From NCBI RefSeq assembly GCF_019399235.1, contig NZ_JAELVH010000152.1, positions 1-32,689 on the forward strand: DNA of 32,689 bases, read 5' to 3'. Below the pieces are notes generated by a model. That model saw only the letters and a program-made list of their open reading frames with translations. It was not told the DNA's origin and ran no database searches. How positions within the stretch are numbered: position 1 is the first letter of the stretch; every line of letters begins with the position of its first letter. The stretch comes from Streptomyces poriferorum (GTDB taxonomy: Bacteria; Actinomycetota; Actinomycetes; Streptomycetales; Streptomycetaceae). Below, in pieces: positions 25,547 through 32,689 of the stretch. A program made the position numbers and the translations under genes.

Positions 25547-25695
25547 AAATGAGCAGACCGGGTCACGAATGAGCGGCCCCTCTCGGTCGGGTGGCCGATC
25601 CGGGCGTGCGGCCCGGCCCCGCCGCGTCCCCCGATCCGGCCCTCCGACCCGGTCCCGGGCTTCGGTGCCGCCGGGGCTGATGCGACGATGGACGC

Positions 25696-26214
25696 GTGGC
25701 AAGCAAGCGAGGCAAGCAGACAGTGCGGGACATGTTCCTGTCGTTGGCGGTGATCTCCGCGGTGGCGGGCGTCGCCTACATCTTCGTTCCGCACGACGAC
25801 AAGGCCGATCCGGTCAAGGCGGTCGACTACCGGGTCGAGCTCCTGACGGCGCGGCGCGCGGCCCCGTATCCGGTGGCGGCCCCGAGCGGTCTGGCGCAGG
25901 ACTGGAAGCCCACCTCGGTCGGTTACGACCGTGCGGCGGGCAACAGTTGGCACCTGGGCTTCCTGGACCCGGACGGCAAGTACGTCGCGGTGGAGCAGTC
26001 CACGTCCGCTGCGGAGAAGTACGTCACCGAGGTCAGCCGGAAGGCGAAGGACACCGGCCGCACGCAGCAGGTGGCGGGGGAGACCTGGCAGCACTGGGAG
26101 GGCCCGAAGTACGACGCCCTCGTGCGCCAGGACAAGGGTGCGACCACGGTCGTGACCGGGTCCGCCTCGACGGAGCGGCTGACGGAGATGGCGGCGTCGC
26201 TCAAGACGTCCTGA
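25696..26214 (+). CDS. DUF4245 family membrane-anchored protein
   Basis: Protein of 172 residues with one N-terminal membrane helix (about 13-32, after basic MASKRGKQTVRD) and an extracytoplasmic DUF4245 domain. The domain contains the family-like segments YRVELLTARRAAPYPV, GNSWHLGFLDPDGKYVAVEQS, WQHWEGP and a final TGSAS...LTEMAASL. Function is unknown. The gene next to glpX in many actinomycetes is of this type, so the pairing is conserved but unexplained. The GTG at 25696 has no convincing ribosome site; GACGAT six bases upstream is only a poor -10. Confidence 0.86.
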   Translation: MASKRGKQTVRDMFLSLAVISAVAGVAYIFVPHDDKADPVKAVDYRVELLTARRAAPYPVAAPSGLAQDWKPTSVGYDRAAGNSWHLGFLDPDGKYVAVEQSTSAAEKYVTEVSRKAKDTGRTQQVAGETWQHWEGPKYDALVRQDKGATTVVTGSASTERLTEMAASLKTS

Positions 26215-26264
26215 CGTACACGCTTCGGCGTACGAGTACTTCCGGGGACAGGAACATTCCGGGC

Positions 26265-26312
26265 AACATGAGGAAGGCCCCGGAGCACCTGCTCCGGGGC
26301 CTTCCTCATGTT
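26265..26312. terminator. Bidirectional terminator between DUF4245 gene and nitroreductase
   Basis: Perfect inverted repeat with 23-base arms (26265-26287 and 26290-26312), so the hairpin has about 22 pairs and a four-base loop. It lies between convergent stops. Confidence 0.92.
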
Positions 26313-26337
26313 CAAGTGCCCGTGGGGGCGGCGTGGC

Positions 26338-26928
26338 TCAGACGGTCTGGACGACGTCGTCGAACGCCAGGCGCGGCAGACGCGGGAACCAGGCGTCCTC
26401 GCCCGGCTTGCCGATGTTGACGACCATCAGCACGTTGTGGTCGCCGTCGAGGAACTCCTTCTCGATCTCGGCGGCGTCGTAGCCCGTCATCGGGCCGGCG
26501 GCCAGGCCGGCGGCGCGGACGCCGATGATGAAGTAGGCGGCCTGCAGGGCGGCGTTCAGCGTGGCAGCCGACTCACGGACCGGGCGCTCGGAGAAGAACA
26601 TGTCCTTGGCCTGCGGGAAGTGCGGAAGCAGGGCCGGGAGCTCCTCGTGGAACTCGTTGTCCGCGACCAGGATCGCGACCAGCGGGGCGGTCGCGGTCTT
26701 CGGCTGGTTGCCCTCGGCCATGTGCGGCAGCAGACGGGCGCGGGCCTCGTCCGAACGGACCAGGATGACGCGCAGCGGCGACTGGTTGAACGCGGTCGGG
26801 CCGTACTTGACCAGGTCGTAGATCGCCTGGACCTGCTCGTCGGTCACCGGCTCGTCGGTGAAGGTGTTGGCGGTGCGGGCCTCACGGAAGAGGAGGTCCT
26901 GGGCGGCGGGGTCAAGAACGAGGGACAT
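26338..26928 (-). CDS. Nitroreductase family protein (RutE/malonic semialdehyde reductase-like)
   Basis: FMN-dependent oxidoreductase of 196 residues in the nitroreductase superfamily. The N-terminal FREARTANTF, the YGPTAFNQSPLRVILV segment and the C-terminal VLMVVNIGKPGEDAWFPR resemble the RutE/HadB branch, often annotated as malonic semialdehyde reductase or NADH dehydrogenase-like. FMN-binding arginine and asparagine positions appear present, but the substrate cannot be inferred. The ATG at 26928 has GGAAGG about 11 bases upstream. Its promoter carries recognisable hexamers at 26978-27007. It is convergent with the DUF4245 gene. Confidence 0.9.
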   Translation of the reverse strand: MSLVLDPAAQDLLFREARTANTFTDEPVTDEQVQAIYDLVKYGPTAFNQSPLRVILVRSDEARARLLPHMAEGNQPKTATAPLVAILVADNEFHEELPALLPHFPQAKDMFFSERPVRESAATLNAALQAAYFIIGVRAAGLAAGPMTGYDAAEIEKEFLDGDHNVLMVVNIGKPGEDAWFPRLPRLAFDDVVQTV

Positions 26929-26977
26929 CTTGCGTATTACCTTCCGGACGTACACGGGGGATCAAGCAACGCTGATC

Positions 26978-27007
26978 ACGGTACGGGAGAGGTAGGTTAA
27001 CTTTCAA
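26978..27007 (-). promoter_or_regulatory. Sigma-70-type promoter of the nitroreductase gene
   Basis: On the minus strand TTGAAA (27007-27002) and TACCGT (26983-26978) are separated by 18 bases, about 50 bases before the start codon. AGTTGAAAGTTAAC-type sequence at the -35 is AT-rich and partly palindromic, as in MarR/HxlR-controlled reductase genes, but no regulator gene is adjacent. Confidence 0.6.
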
Positions 27008-27077
27008 CTAAAACGGGAGGGGAGTGACCGACCCCACAAGGCGGACGCCTTGCGCCGTTCCACCGGGCCTGTGTCCC

Positions 27078-27344
27078 TCAGCCCGCGCCGGCCGCGGTGT
27101 CCCCGGCGTCCGGTCCTGGGGCGGCGGGCCCCGCCAGCGCCGCGTCGAGACGGGCGCGCGCACCCTCCAGCCAGTGCCGGCACACCTTCGCCAGCTCCTC
27201 GCCGCGCTCCCACAGCGCGAGGGAGTCCTCCAGCGAGGTTCCGCCCGCCTCCAGCCGGCGCACCACCTCGATCAGCTCGTCGCGCGCCTGCTCGTAACCG
27301 AGCGTGCCCGTCGCCGCAGCCGTCGTCGTCCCGTCGTCCGTCAT
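27078..27344 (-). CDS. xseB: Exodeoxyribonuclease VII small subunit
   Basis: Small subunit of 88 residues. The conserved helical hairpin is clear: LGYEQARDELIEVVRRLEAG, then GTSLEDSLALWERGEELAKVCRHWLE. Several copies bind each XseA to make the enzyme that degrades single-stranded DNA. The N-terminus and the Ala/Gly/Pro-rich C-terminus are variable extensions. The ATG at 27344 has GGGTGGATC upstream. It lies 49 bases downstream of xseA on the same strand and is probably co-transcribed. Confidence 0.96.
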   Translation of the reverse strand: MTDDGTTTAAATGTLGYEQARDELIEVVRRLEAGGTSLEDSLALWERGEELAKVCRHWLEGARARLDAALAGPAAPGPDAGDTAAGAG

Positions 27345-27393
27345 GTGATCCACCCTATGCGTCGGCATGTCCGTTCCCTGCGGCCGCGGCCGC

Positions 27394-28605
27394 TCACCCG
27401 TCGACCCGCACCGTGAACTCGCCCCCCGACACCCGGGCCCGCAGCGCGTCCCCGGCGGCGCCCGCGTCGGCCGGGTCCCGGACCACGTGCCCGTCCGCCC
27501 GCTGGAGCACCGCGTACCCACGCTCCAGCGTCGCGGCGGGCGACAGCGCGAGGACGCGGGCGCGGGTGTGGGCGAGCTCCGAGTCCGCGCGGTCCAGCAG
27601 ATGCCCCAGCACCCGCCGGCCCCGCCCGATCAGCGCGTCGACCTCCGAGGCGCGCTCGTCCACCATCCGCTGCGGGTGCTCCATGGAGGGCCGCCCCAGC
27701 GCATGCGCCAGGCCCCGCTCCTCCCGGTCGAGCAGCCCCCGTACCGTCCGCAGCGCCCGGTCCCGAAGCTGCTGCACCCGGTCCAGCTCCTCGCCCACAT
27801 CGGGCACGATCTTCTTCGCCGCGTCCGTGGGCGTGGAGGCCCGCACGTCGGCGACAAGGTCGAGCAGCGGGGAGTCGGGTTCATGCCCGATCGCCGAGAC
27901 GACCGGGGTGCGGCACGCGGCGACCGTACGGATCAGCTCCTCGTCCGAGAACGGCAGCAGATCCTCCACGCTGCCCCCGCCGCGTGCCACGACGATGACG
28001 TCCACCTCGTCGAGGGCGTCGAGCTCCTTGACCGCGTGGACCACCTGGTTCACCGCGTGCACACCCTGTACCGCGGTGTTGCGCACCTCGAAGCGGACGG
28101 CGGGCCACCGGCGGCGCGCGTTCTCCAGCACATCGCGCTCGGCCGCGGACGCGCGTCCGCAGACCAGCCCGATCAGCTGGGGCAGGAAGGGCAGCGGCTT
28201 CTTGCGGTCGAGAGCGAAGAGGCCCTCCGAGGCCAGGGACTTCTTGAGCTGCTCCAGCCGGACCAGCAGCTCACCGATGCCGACCGGCCGTATCTCCGTG
28301 GCCCGCAGCGAGAGCTGGCCGCGGGGCGCGTACCACTCGGGCTTCGCGAGGACGACGACGCGCGCGCCCTCCGTCACCACGTCCGCGATGCGGTCGAATA
28401 CCTGCCGGAAGCACGTCACGCTCACCGAGATGTCGTGGGACGGGTCGCGCAGGGTCAGGAACACGACTCCGGCACCCGGCCGCCGCGACAGCTGCGTGAT
28501 CTGCCCCTCGACCCAGACCGCGCCGAGCCGGTCGATCCAGCCGCCGATCAGCCGCGACACGTCACCGACGGGCAGCGGAGCTTCCGGGGAAGTTTGGAGA
28601 GCCAT
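27394..28605 (-). CDS. xseA: Exodeoxyribonuclease VII large subunit
   Basis: Catalytic subunit of 403 residues. An N-terminal OB-fold (about 15-110, from VSRLIGGWIDRLGAVWVEGQI) binds single-stranded DNA. The exonuclease core contains the family motif VIVVARGGGSVEDLLPFSDEELIR and SAIGHEPDSPLLDLVADVRASTPTDAA, and a coiled-coil C-terminal part carries the small subunits. The ATG at 28605 has no Shine-Dalgarno sequence; TACGCT ends seven bases upstream, so a leaderless transcript is likely. An alternative GTG ten codons earlier also lacks a ribosome site. Confidence 0.95.
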   Translation of the reverse strand: MALQTSPEAPLPVGDVSRLIGGWIDRLGAVWVEGQITQLSRRPGAGVVFLTLRDPSHDISVSVTCFRQVFDRIADVVTEGARVVVLAKPEWYAPRGQLSLRATEIRPVGIGELLVRLEQLKKSLASEGLFALDRKKPLPFLPQLIGLVCGRASAAERDVLENARRRWPAVRFEVRNTAVQGVHAVNQVVHAVKELDALDEVDVIVVARGGGSVEDLLPFSDEELIRTVAACRTPVVSAIGHEPDSPLLDLVADVRASTPTDAAKKIVPDVGEELDRVQQLRDRALRTVRGLLDREERGLAHALGRPSMEHPQRMVDERASEVDALIGRGRRVLGHLLDRADSELAHTRARVLALSPAATLERGYAVLQRADGHVVRDPADAGAAGDALRARVSGGEFTVRVDG

Positions 28606-28652
28606 GCGAGCGAGCGTATCCGCCGGCACCGACACCAGGCCCGGTCCTCGCC

Positions 28653-28790
28653 GCCTTCAGGTCCCGAGGGCCGGTCCGCGCCGCCCTCGCCGGTTCGCGT
28701 TGCCCTCAGGCCCGAGGGCCGGTCCGCGTCGCCCTCAGGCCCGAGGGCCGTTCCTCCGCCGCCCTCAGGCCCGAGGACCGTTCCCCCGCC
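28653..28790. repeat. Tandem repeat array of about 30-bp units
   Basis: Four full units of 29-30 bases (28653-28682, 28702-28730, 28731-28760, 28761-28790) and one shortened unit (28683-28701), starting GCC(C/T)TC and containing CCGAGG(G/A)CCG. In most units CCCTC and GAGGG form a small inverted repeat, so each could fold as a hairpin. The array fills the spacer between the permease stop and xseA and may double as the permease terminator. Confidence 0.9.
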
Positions 28791-28798
28791 GACCTCCC

Positions 28799-30214
28799 TC
28801 AGGCCGCCGCCCGGCGCCCCCGCTGCACCGCGAGCACCACCAACCCCACAGCCAGCCAGCACGCGCCCACCACCTGAGCGCTCGTCGTCGCCTCCACGAT
28901 CACCGCGATCAGCACCCCGGCCCCCACCACCGGGATCAGGACATGGCGCCACCAACTCGGCGGCCCCTCCATCCGCCGCACCGCGAACCAGCCGACCACC
29001 GACGCGTGGAGCAGGACGAACGCGGTCAGCGCCCCGACGTCCACCACGGACACCAGATGATCCAGGCCGTCGTCCCGCCTGGCCGCCCACACCGCAGCCA
29101 CCATCGTGACGACCGCAGCGATCAGGATCGCGATCCTCGGCACCCCCGAACCCGGATCGACCTTGGACAGCAGCGCGGGCAGCCGGCGCTCCCGGGCCAT
29201 CGCGAACAGCAGCCGCCCCGCCGCCGCCTGCCCGGCCAGCGCCGCGAACGCCGCCCCGATCGCCTTGCTGACCGCCACCAGATCGTGCAGCCAGGTCCCG
29301 ACCGCGGAGTCCACCGTGTCGTAGAACGCCGAGCCCTGCGCCACCGGGTCGGCGGCCAGTTCCGCCGACGTCATCGGTTCGAGCAGCGCGGCCAGATACG
29401 CCTGCGCCACGAACAGCGCCCCCGCCAGCACGAGACAGAACAGGACCGCCCGCGCCACCTTCGCCGACCCGCCCGTCACCTCCTCCGCGAACGAGGCGAT
29501 GGCGTCGAAGCCCAGATACGAGAGCACGGCCACGGACACCGCGCCCAGCACCGCCGACGCGGAGAAACCCGAATCCCCGGTGAGCGGCGACAGCCAGTCG
29601 CGCTGCGCCCCGTCCCGTGCGAGGACCACCACCGCGGACACCATGAACACCAGCAGCACCACGATCTCCATCGCGAGCACCGCGAAGCCGACCCGGGCAG
29701 CCGCCCGTACGCCCCAGAGGTTGAGCAGAGTGGTGAGGACCACCGCCAGAGCCGTCCACACCCATCGCGACACCTCGGGCACCAGCGAGTTCATCGCGAT
29801 CCCGGAGAAGAGATAGGCGACCGCGGGGATCAGCAGGTAGTCCAGCATCGCCATCCACCCGGCGATGAAACCAGGCCCTTCGCCGAGCCCCTTGCGGGCG
29901 TAGGCGAAGACGGAACCCGCCAGCGGGGCGACCCTCACCATCTGGGCGTAACTGAAGGCGGTGAACGCCATGACGACGGTCGCGGCGATGTACACCAGCG
30001 CCACGGCACCCTCGGATTTCGCGTCGAGGGTGCCGAAGACGCCGACGGGTGCCATCGGGGCGATGAAGAGCAGCCCGTAGACCACCAGGTCCCGGAAGCC
30101 GAGCGTCCGCCGCAGCCTCACCTGCTCCGTGGAGCCGCCCGTGCCGTCCGGACCGCCGGGGACGCCTGAACCGTCCGGACCGCCGGTGCCGGATTCCGTG
30201 CCGCTGCCGGCCAT
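28799..30214 (-). CDS. APC family amino acid permease
   Basis: Integral membrane transporter of 471 residues with about 12 hydrophobic segments. The first comes after a Gly/Ser-rich N-terminus of about 30 residues, in LGFRDLVVYGLLFIAPMAPVGVFG. The consensus amphipathic loop GLGEGPGFIAGWMAMLDYLL and the segment YLGFDAIASFAEEVTGG are typical of amino acid/polyamine antiporters. The substrate is not readable. The ATG at 30214 has GGAGGG just upstream. It is divergent from ispH and separated from xseA by the 30-bp repeat array. Nothing in the neighbourhood suggests a pathway. Confidence 0.92.
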   Translation of the reverse strand: MAGSGTESGTGGPDGSGVPGGPDGTGGSTEQVRLRRTLGFRDLVVYGLLFIAPMAPVGVFGTLDAKSEGAVALVYIAATVVMAFTAFSYAQMVRVAPLAGSVFAYARKGLGEGPGFIAGWMAMLDYLLIPAVAYLFSGIAMNSLVPEVSRWVWTALAVVLTTLLNLWGVRAAARVGFAVLAMEIVVLLVFMVSAVVVLARDGAQRDWLSPLTGDSGFSASAVLGAVSVAVLSYLGFDAIASFAEEVTGGSAKVARAVLFCLVLAGALFVAQAYLAALLEPMTSAELAADPVAQGSAFYDTVDSAVGTWLHDLVAVSKAIGAAFAALAGQAAAGRLLFAMARERRLPALLSKVDPGSGVPRIAILIAAVVTMVAAVWAARRDDGLDHLVSVVDVGALTAFVLLHASVVGWFAVRRMEGPPSWWRHVLIPVVGAGVLIAVIVEATTSAQVVGACWLAVGLVVLAVQRGRRAAA

Positions 30215-30225
30215 GAGCCCTCCGT

Positions 30226-30249
30226 CGTTCGCGTCATCGTTCGCGTGAT
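30226..30249 (+). repeat. 12-bp direct repeat in the permease/ispH spacer
   Basis: CGTTCGCGTCAT followed immediately by CGTTCGCGTGAT (11 of 12 identical), just upstream of the permease ribosome site on the minus strand. Possible regulator site or chance duplication. Confidence 0.5.
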
Positions 30250-30295
30250 GATCAGTCTCCCGACCCCGCTACCCCCGCGCCTGTTCGGTACGGCC

Positions 30296-30330
30296 TAACG
30301 GCCTCCCCGGGGCAGGGAAGGAGGCCGTTA
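30296..30330 (+). promoter_or_regulatory. Inverted repeat enclosing the ispH ribosome binding site
   Basis: TAACGGCCTCC (30296-30306) and GGAGGCCGTTA (30320-30330) are perfect 11-base arms with a 13-base loop. The right arm contains most of the ispH Shine-Dalgarno sequence AAGGAGG (30318-30324). In RNA the hairpin would hide it. If transcription starts inside the repeat, it would instead be a DNA operator. Confidence 0.6.
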
Positions 30331-30332
30331 CG

Positions 30333-31322
30333 ATGGGACGCATGACTGCTCCGACACCCCGCCGCGTCCTGCTCGCCGCTCCCCGTGGCTACTGCGCCGG
30401 CGTGGACCGTGCCGTGATCGCCGTGGAGAAGGCCCTGGAGCAGTACGGCTCCCCGGTCTACGTTCGCCACGAGATCGTCCACAACAAGTACGTCGTGCAG
30501 ACCCTGGAGAAGAAGGGCGCGATCTTCGTAGAGGAGACCGCGGAGGTCCCCGAGGGCTCGATCGTCATGTTCTCCGCGCACGGCGTCGCGCCGACCGTGC
30601 ACGAGGAGGCGGCCGAGCGGAAGCTCGCCACGATCGACGCGACCTGCCCGCTCGTCACCAAGGTCCACAAGGAAGCCGTCCGCTTCGCGCAGGACGACTT
30701 CGACATCCTCCTGATCGGCCACGAGGGCCACGAGGAGGTCATCGGCACCTCCGGCGAGGCCCCCGACCACATCACCCTGGTCGACGGCCCCGAGGACGTC
30801 AGAAACGTCGAGGTGCGCGACCCGTCCAGGGTCGTCTGGCTCTCCCAGACCACGCTCTCGGTCGACGAGACGATGGAGACCGTCGGCGCGCTCAAGGAGA
30901 AGTTCCCGCTCCTGATCTCGCCGCCCAGCGACGACATCTGCTACGCCACGCAGAACCGCCAGATCGCGGTGAAGCAGATGGGCGCGGACGCCGACCTGGT
31001 GATCGTCGTCGGCTCGAAGAACTCCTCGAACTCGGTCCGCCTGGTCGAGGTCGCGCTCGGCGCGGGTGCGGGCGACTCCCACCTCGTCGACTCCGCCGAC
31101 GAGATCGAGGAGGCCTGGCTGGACGGCGTCTCCACGGTCGGTGTCACCTCCGGCGCGTCGGTGCCCGAGGTACTGGTCGACGGCGTTCTGGCCTGGCTGT
31201 CCGAGCGGGGCTTCGAGGACGTGGAGATCGTGAAGGCGGCCGAGGAGTCGATCGTGTTCTCGCTGCCCAAGGAGCTCCGCCGCGACCTGCGCGCGGAGGC
31301 GGCGGCACTGTCGGCGGAATAG
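30333..31322 (+). CDS. ispH: 4-hydroxy-3-methylbut-2-enyl diphosphate reductase
   Basis: Last enzyme of the MEP isoprenoid pathway (329 residues), reducing HMBPP to isopentenyl and dimethylallyl diphosphate with a [4Fe-4S] cluster. Cluster ligands are C21 in APRGYCAGVDRAV, C105 in DATCPLV and C203 in DDICYATQNRQ. The substrate-binding histidines H50 (EIVHNK), H83 (SAHG) and H130 are present. The ATG at 30333 has AAGGAGG eight bases upstream, better than the ATG three codons later, which is 17 bases away. The ribosome site sits in an inverted repeat. It is divergent from the APC permease and followed by ppgK after 84 bases. Confidence 0.97.
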   Translation: MGRMTAPTPRRVLLAAPRGYCAGVDRAVIAVEKALEQYGSPVYVRHEIVHNKYVVQTLEKKGAIFVEETAEVPEGSIVMFSAHGVAPTVHEEAAERKLATIDATCPLVTKVHKEAVRFAQDDFDILLIGHEGHEEVIGTSGEAPDHITLVDGPEDVRNVEVRDPSRVVWLSQTTLSVDETMETVGALKEKFPLLISPPSDDICYATQNRQIAVKQMGADADLVIVVGSKNSSNSVRLVEVALGAGAGDSHLVDSADEIEEAWLDGVSTVGVTSGASVPEVLVDGVLAWLSERGFEDVEIVKAAEESIVFSLPKELRRDLRAEAAALSAE

Positions 31323-31393
31323 CACCTGGCGCACCGCCCGGGCTCGCTCTCACCGGTTTCCCGTTCCAGGAAGTGAGCGGGGCCCGGTACCCG

Positions 31394-31406
31394 TACCGTG
31401 GATCAC
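31394..31406 (+). promoter_or_regulatory. Candidate leaderless promoter of ppgK
   Basis: TACCGT (31394-31399) followed by seven bases and then the ATG at 31407. No Shine-Dalgarno sequence is present in this stretch and no good -35 is visible. Confidence 0.45.
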
Positions 31407-32144
31407 ATGGAGATCTTCGGCGTGGACATCGGCGGATCCGGGATCAAGGGTGCTCCCGTGGACCTGGACCGCGGAGACCTGGCGCAGGAGCGCCACAAAG
31501 TGCTCACCCCGCACCCGGCCACTCCCGAGGACGTGGCCGGGTGCGTGGCCGAGGTGGTCGGCCACTTCGACTGGCAGGGGCCGGTGGGCATCACCTTCCC
31601 CGGGGTCGTCACCAGCGGTCTCACCAGGACCGCGGCCAACGTCGACAAGGGCTGGATCGACCTGGACGCCCGCACCCTGCTCGGCGACAAGCTCGGCCTC
31701 CCGGTCACCGTCCTGAACGACGCGGACGCGGCCGGCATCGCCGAGATGACCTTCGGCGCGGGCCGGGGCCGCAAGGGCACGGTCATCGTGCTGACCTTCG
31801 GTACGGGGATCGGCAGCGCGCTCTTCATCGACGGCAGGCTCGTGCCCAACACCGAGCTCGGCCATCTGGAGCTGCACGGCCACGACGCGGAGAAGCACGC
31901 CTCCACCAAGGCCAAGGAGGACGGCGATCTGAGCTGGCACCACTGGGCGCACCGGGTGCAGAAGTACCTGGCCCACGTGGAGATGCTGTTCTCGCCCGAG
32001 CTGTTCATCATCGGCGGAGGTGTCAGCCGCAAGGCGGACAAGTTCCTGCCGCTCATCGAGCACGTGCGGGCCGAGATGGTGCCCGCGGAGCTGCAGAACA
32101 ACGCGGGCATCGTGGGCGCGGCGATGGCGGCGGCGGGCCGCTGA
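31407..32144 (+). CDS. ppgK: Polyphosphate glucokinase
   Basis: ROK-family kinase of 245 residues that phosphorylates glucose with polyphosphate (and usually ATP) as donor. The phosphate-binding loop DIGGSGIKGA is near residues 7-16. The catalytic base is D105 in VLNDADAAG, TFGTGIGSALF follows near 130-140, and NTELGH provides sugar contacts. The pattern matches actinobacterial strictly polyphosphate/ATP glucokinases rather than the longer ROK glucokinases. The ATG at 31407 is chosen over the GTG at 31398 because TACCGT lies seven bases before it; the GTG would add three residues. It is convergent with the membrane gene at the window edge; a short GGCGC/GCGCC repeat (32152-32165) between them may terminate both. 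Confidence 0.93.
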   Translation: MEIFGVDIGGSGIKGAPVDLDRGDLAQERHKVLTPHPATPEDVAGCVAEVVGHFDWQGPVGITFPGVVTSGLTRTAANVDKGWIDLDARTLLGDKLGLPVTVLNDADAAGIAEMTFGAGRGRKGTVIVLTFGTGIGSALFIDGRLVPNTELGHLELHGHDAEKHASTKAKEDGDLSWHHWAHRVQKYLAHVEMLFSPELFIIGGGVSRKADKFLPLIEHVRAEMVPAELQNNAGIVGAAMAAAGR

Positions 32145-32165
32145 GGCCTCCGGCGCTTCTGCGCC

Positions 32166-32689
32166 CTATCGCCGGGACGGGCGCCGCGGGGTCCGCCCGG
32201 CGGCCCGCGCCGCCGGTGAGGGCTGCCCGGCTGGCCGCGCGGTCTGCGCGGCCAGCAGCATCCGCCGCTGCCGGGCCCGCATCAGGCGGACCTTGCGCAC
32301 GGTCGCGATGAGCCCGGCGACGAGCGTGCCGCCGTACAGCCAGCCGGCGTGGACGGCGAGGGCGGTGACGACGGCCATGGTCTGCCCGCCGAAGCCGCCC
32401 GTGCCGCCGGAGATCGGGATGATGCCGACGGCGAACGCGATCGGCACACTGATCGGCGCGGTCACCAGGTCGGCGGGCCGTACCCAGAGCGCGGTCAGCG
32501 CGCTGACCGGCAGAAACAGCACCCCGAACACGGCGGACGAGCCGTCGAACAGCAACCAGTCCGCGCAGCCGAGGACGAACATGACGGCGGCGGCGAAGAG
32601 CCCGGCGCCGATGCCGGTCAGCCGGGGATTGGGCAGCCGCCGCAGGGCGAGCACGGCAGGCGCAACCGGGCGACCCCGGCCGGCCGGGG
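32166..32689 (-). CDS. DUF6542-like membrane protein, 5' end beyond the window
   Basis: Predicted membrane protein, at least 162 residues from a GTG at 32654. The frame stays open to the window edge, and family members usually have a Pro-rich N-terminal extension, so the real start is probably outside. Four hydrophobic segments follow LPNPRLTGIGAGLF. The motifs VFGVLFLPVSALTALWVRPADL and FAVGIIPISGGTGGFGGQ and a basic Ala/Pro/Arg-rich C-terminal tail fit the DUF6542 pattern as I recall it. Function is unknown. It is convergent with ppgK, 21 bases apart. Confidence 0.75.
   Translation of the reverse strand, partial: PAGRGRPVAPAVLALRRLPNPRLTGIGAGLFAAAVMFVLGCADWLLFDGSSAVFGVLFLPVSALTALWVRPADLVTAPISVPIAFAVGIIPISGGTGGFGGQTMAVVTALAVHAGWLYGGTLVAGLIATVRKVRLMRARQRRMLLAAQTARPAGQPSPAARAAGRTPRRPSRR

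Noticed and set aside
27050..30169. Very long plus-strand open frame (over 1000 codons) opposite xseB, xseA and the permease
   Set aside because: It is antisense to three well-supported genes, has a low-complexity Arg/Pro/Ser/His-rich product and no start signal. Such shadow frames are expected at this GC content.

Overview
The window reads as a piece of core chromosome from a Streptomyces or close relative. GC is very high with G/C-biased third codon positions, GTG starts are frequent, and it carries a WhiB-family gene, a PadR-controlled ABC exporter and a SpoIIE-type phosphatase/kinase fusion. The gene order (AI-2E protein, ahpD-ahpC, oxyR, class II fumarase, class I fumarase, whiB-like, glpX, xseB-xseA, ispH, ppgK) resembles what I remember of the S. 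coelicolor SCO5030-SCO5060 region. That is recall, not a search. I found no rRNA, tRNA, insertion sequence, prophage, integrase or CRISPR array.

Layout. 1-3.8 kb: an AI-2E-type membrane protein, then the peroxide-response module ahpC-ahpD divergent from oxyR. 3.8-7.4 kb: a translationally coupled padR - ABC ATPase - FtsX-type permease operon with a repeat-rich operator. 7.4-8.7 kb: an SPFH membrane protein coupled to a small ribbon-helix-helix protein. 8.9-11.2 kb: a bifunctional class A penicillin-binding protein. 11.3-14.8 kb: a clade-3-size catalase and a GAF/PP2C/HATPase signalling protein. 15.2-17.3 kb: class II fumarase (fumC) followed by a DUF402 protein. 17.5-19.0 kb: a secreted SGNH hydrolase with a ricin-B lectin domain. 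19.1-22.8 kb: an M18 aminopeptidase and a class I [4Fe-4S] fumarase. 23.0-26.2 kb: a DUF1707/LiaF-like protein, a WhiB-like regulator, GlpX fructose-1,6-bisphosphatase and a DUF4245 membrane protein. 26.3-28.6 kb: a nitroreductase and exonuclease VII (xseB, xseA). 28.8-32.7 kb: an APC permease, ispH, polyphosphate glucokinase and the end of a DUF6542-like membrane gene cut by the window edge.

Function as a neighbourhood. Oxidative-stress genes (oxyR, ahpCD, catalase) lie near two fumarases of different oxygen sensitivity and near iron-sulfur proteins (IspH, WhiB-like). Sugar metabolism is represented by glpX and ppgK. Most of these links are by proximity only. Nearly every convergent gene pair is separated by a long perfect inverted repeat typical of a bidirectional terminator.

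No gene cluster here looks like an undescribed system. The less ordinary signals are regulatory or structural: an inverted repeat that would bury the ispH Shine-Dalgarno sequence, several starts that look leaderless, a direct-repeat operator in front of padR, an SPFH/RHH gene pair, and three intergenic minisatellites (13-, 25- and about 30-bp units).
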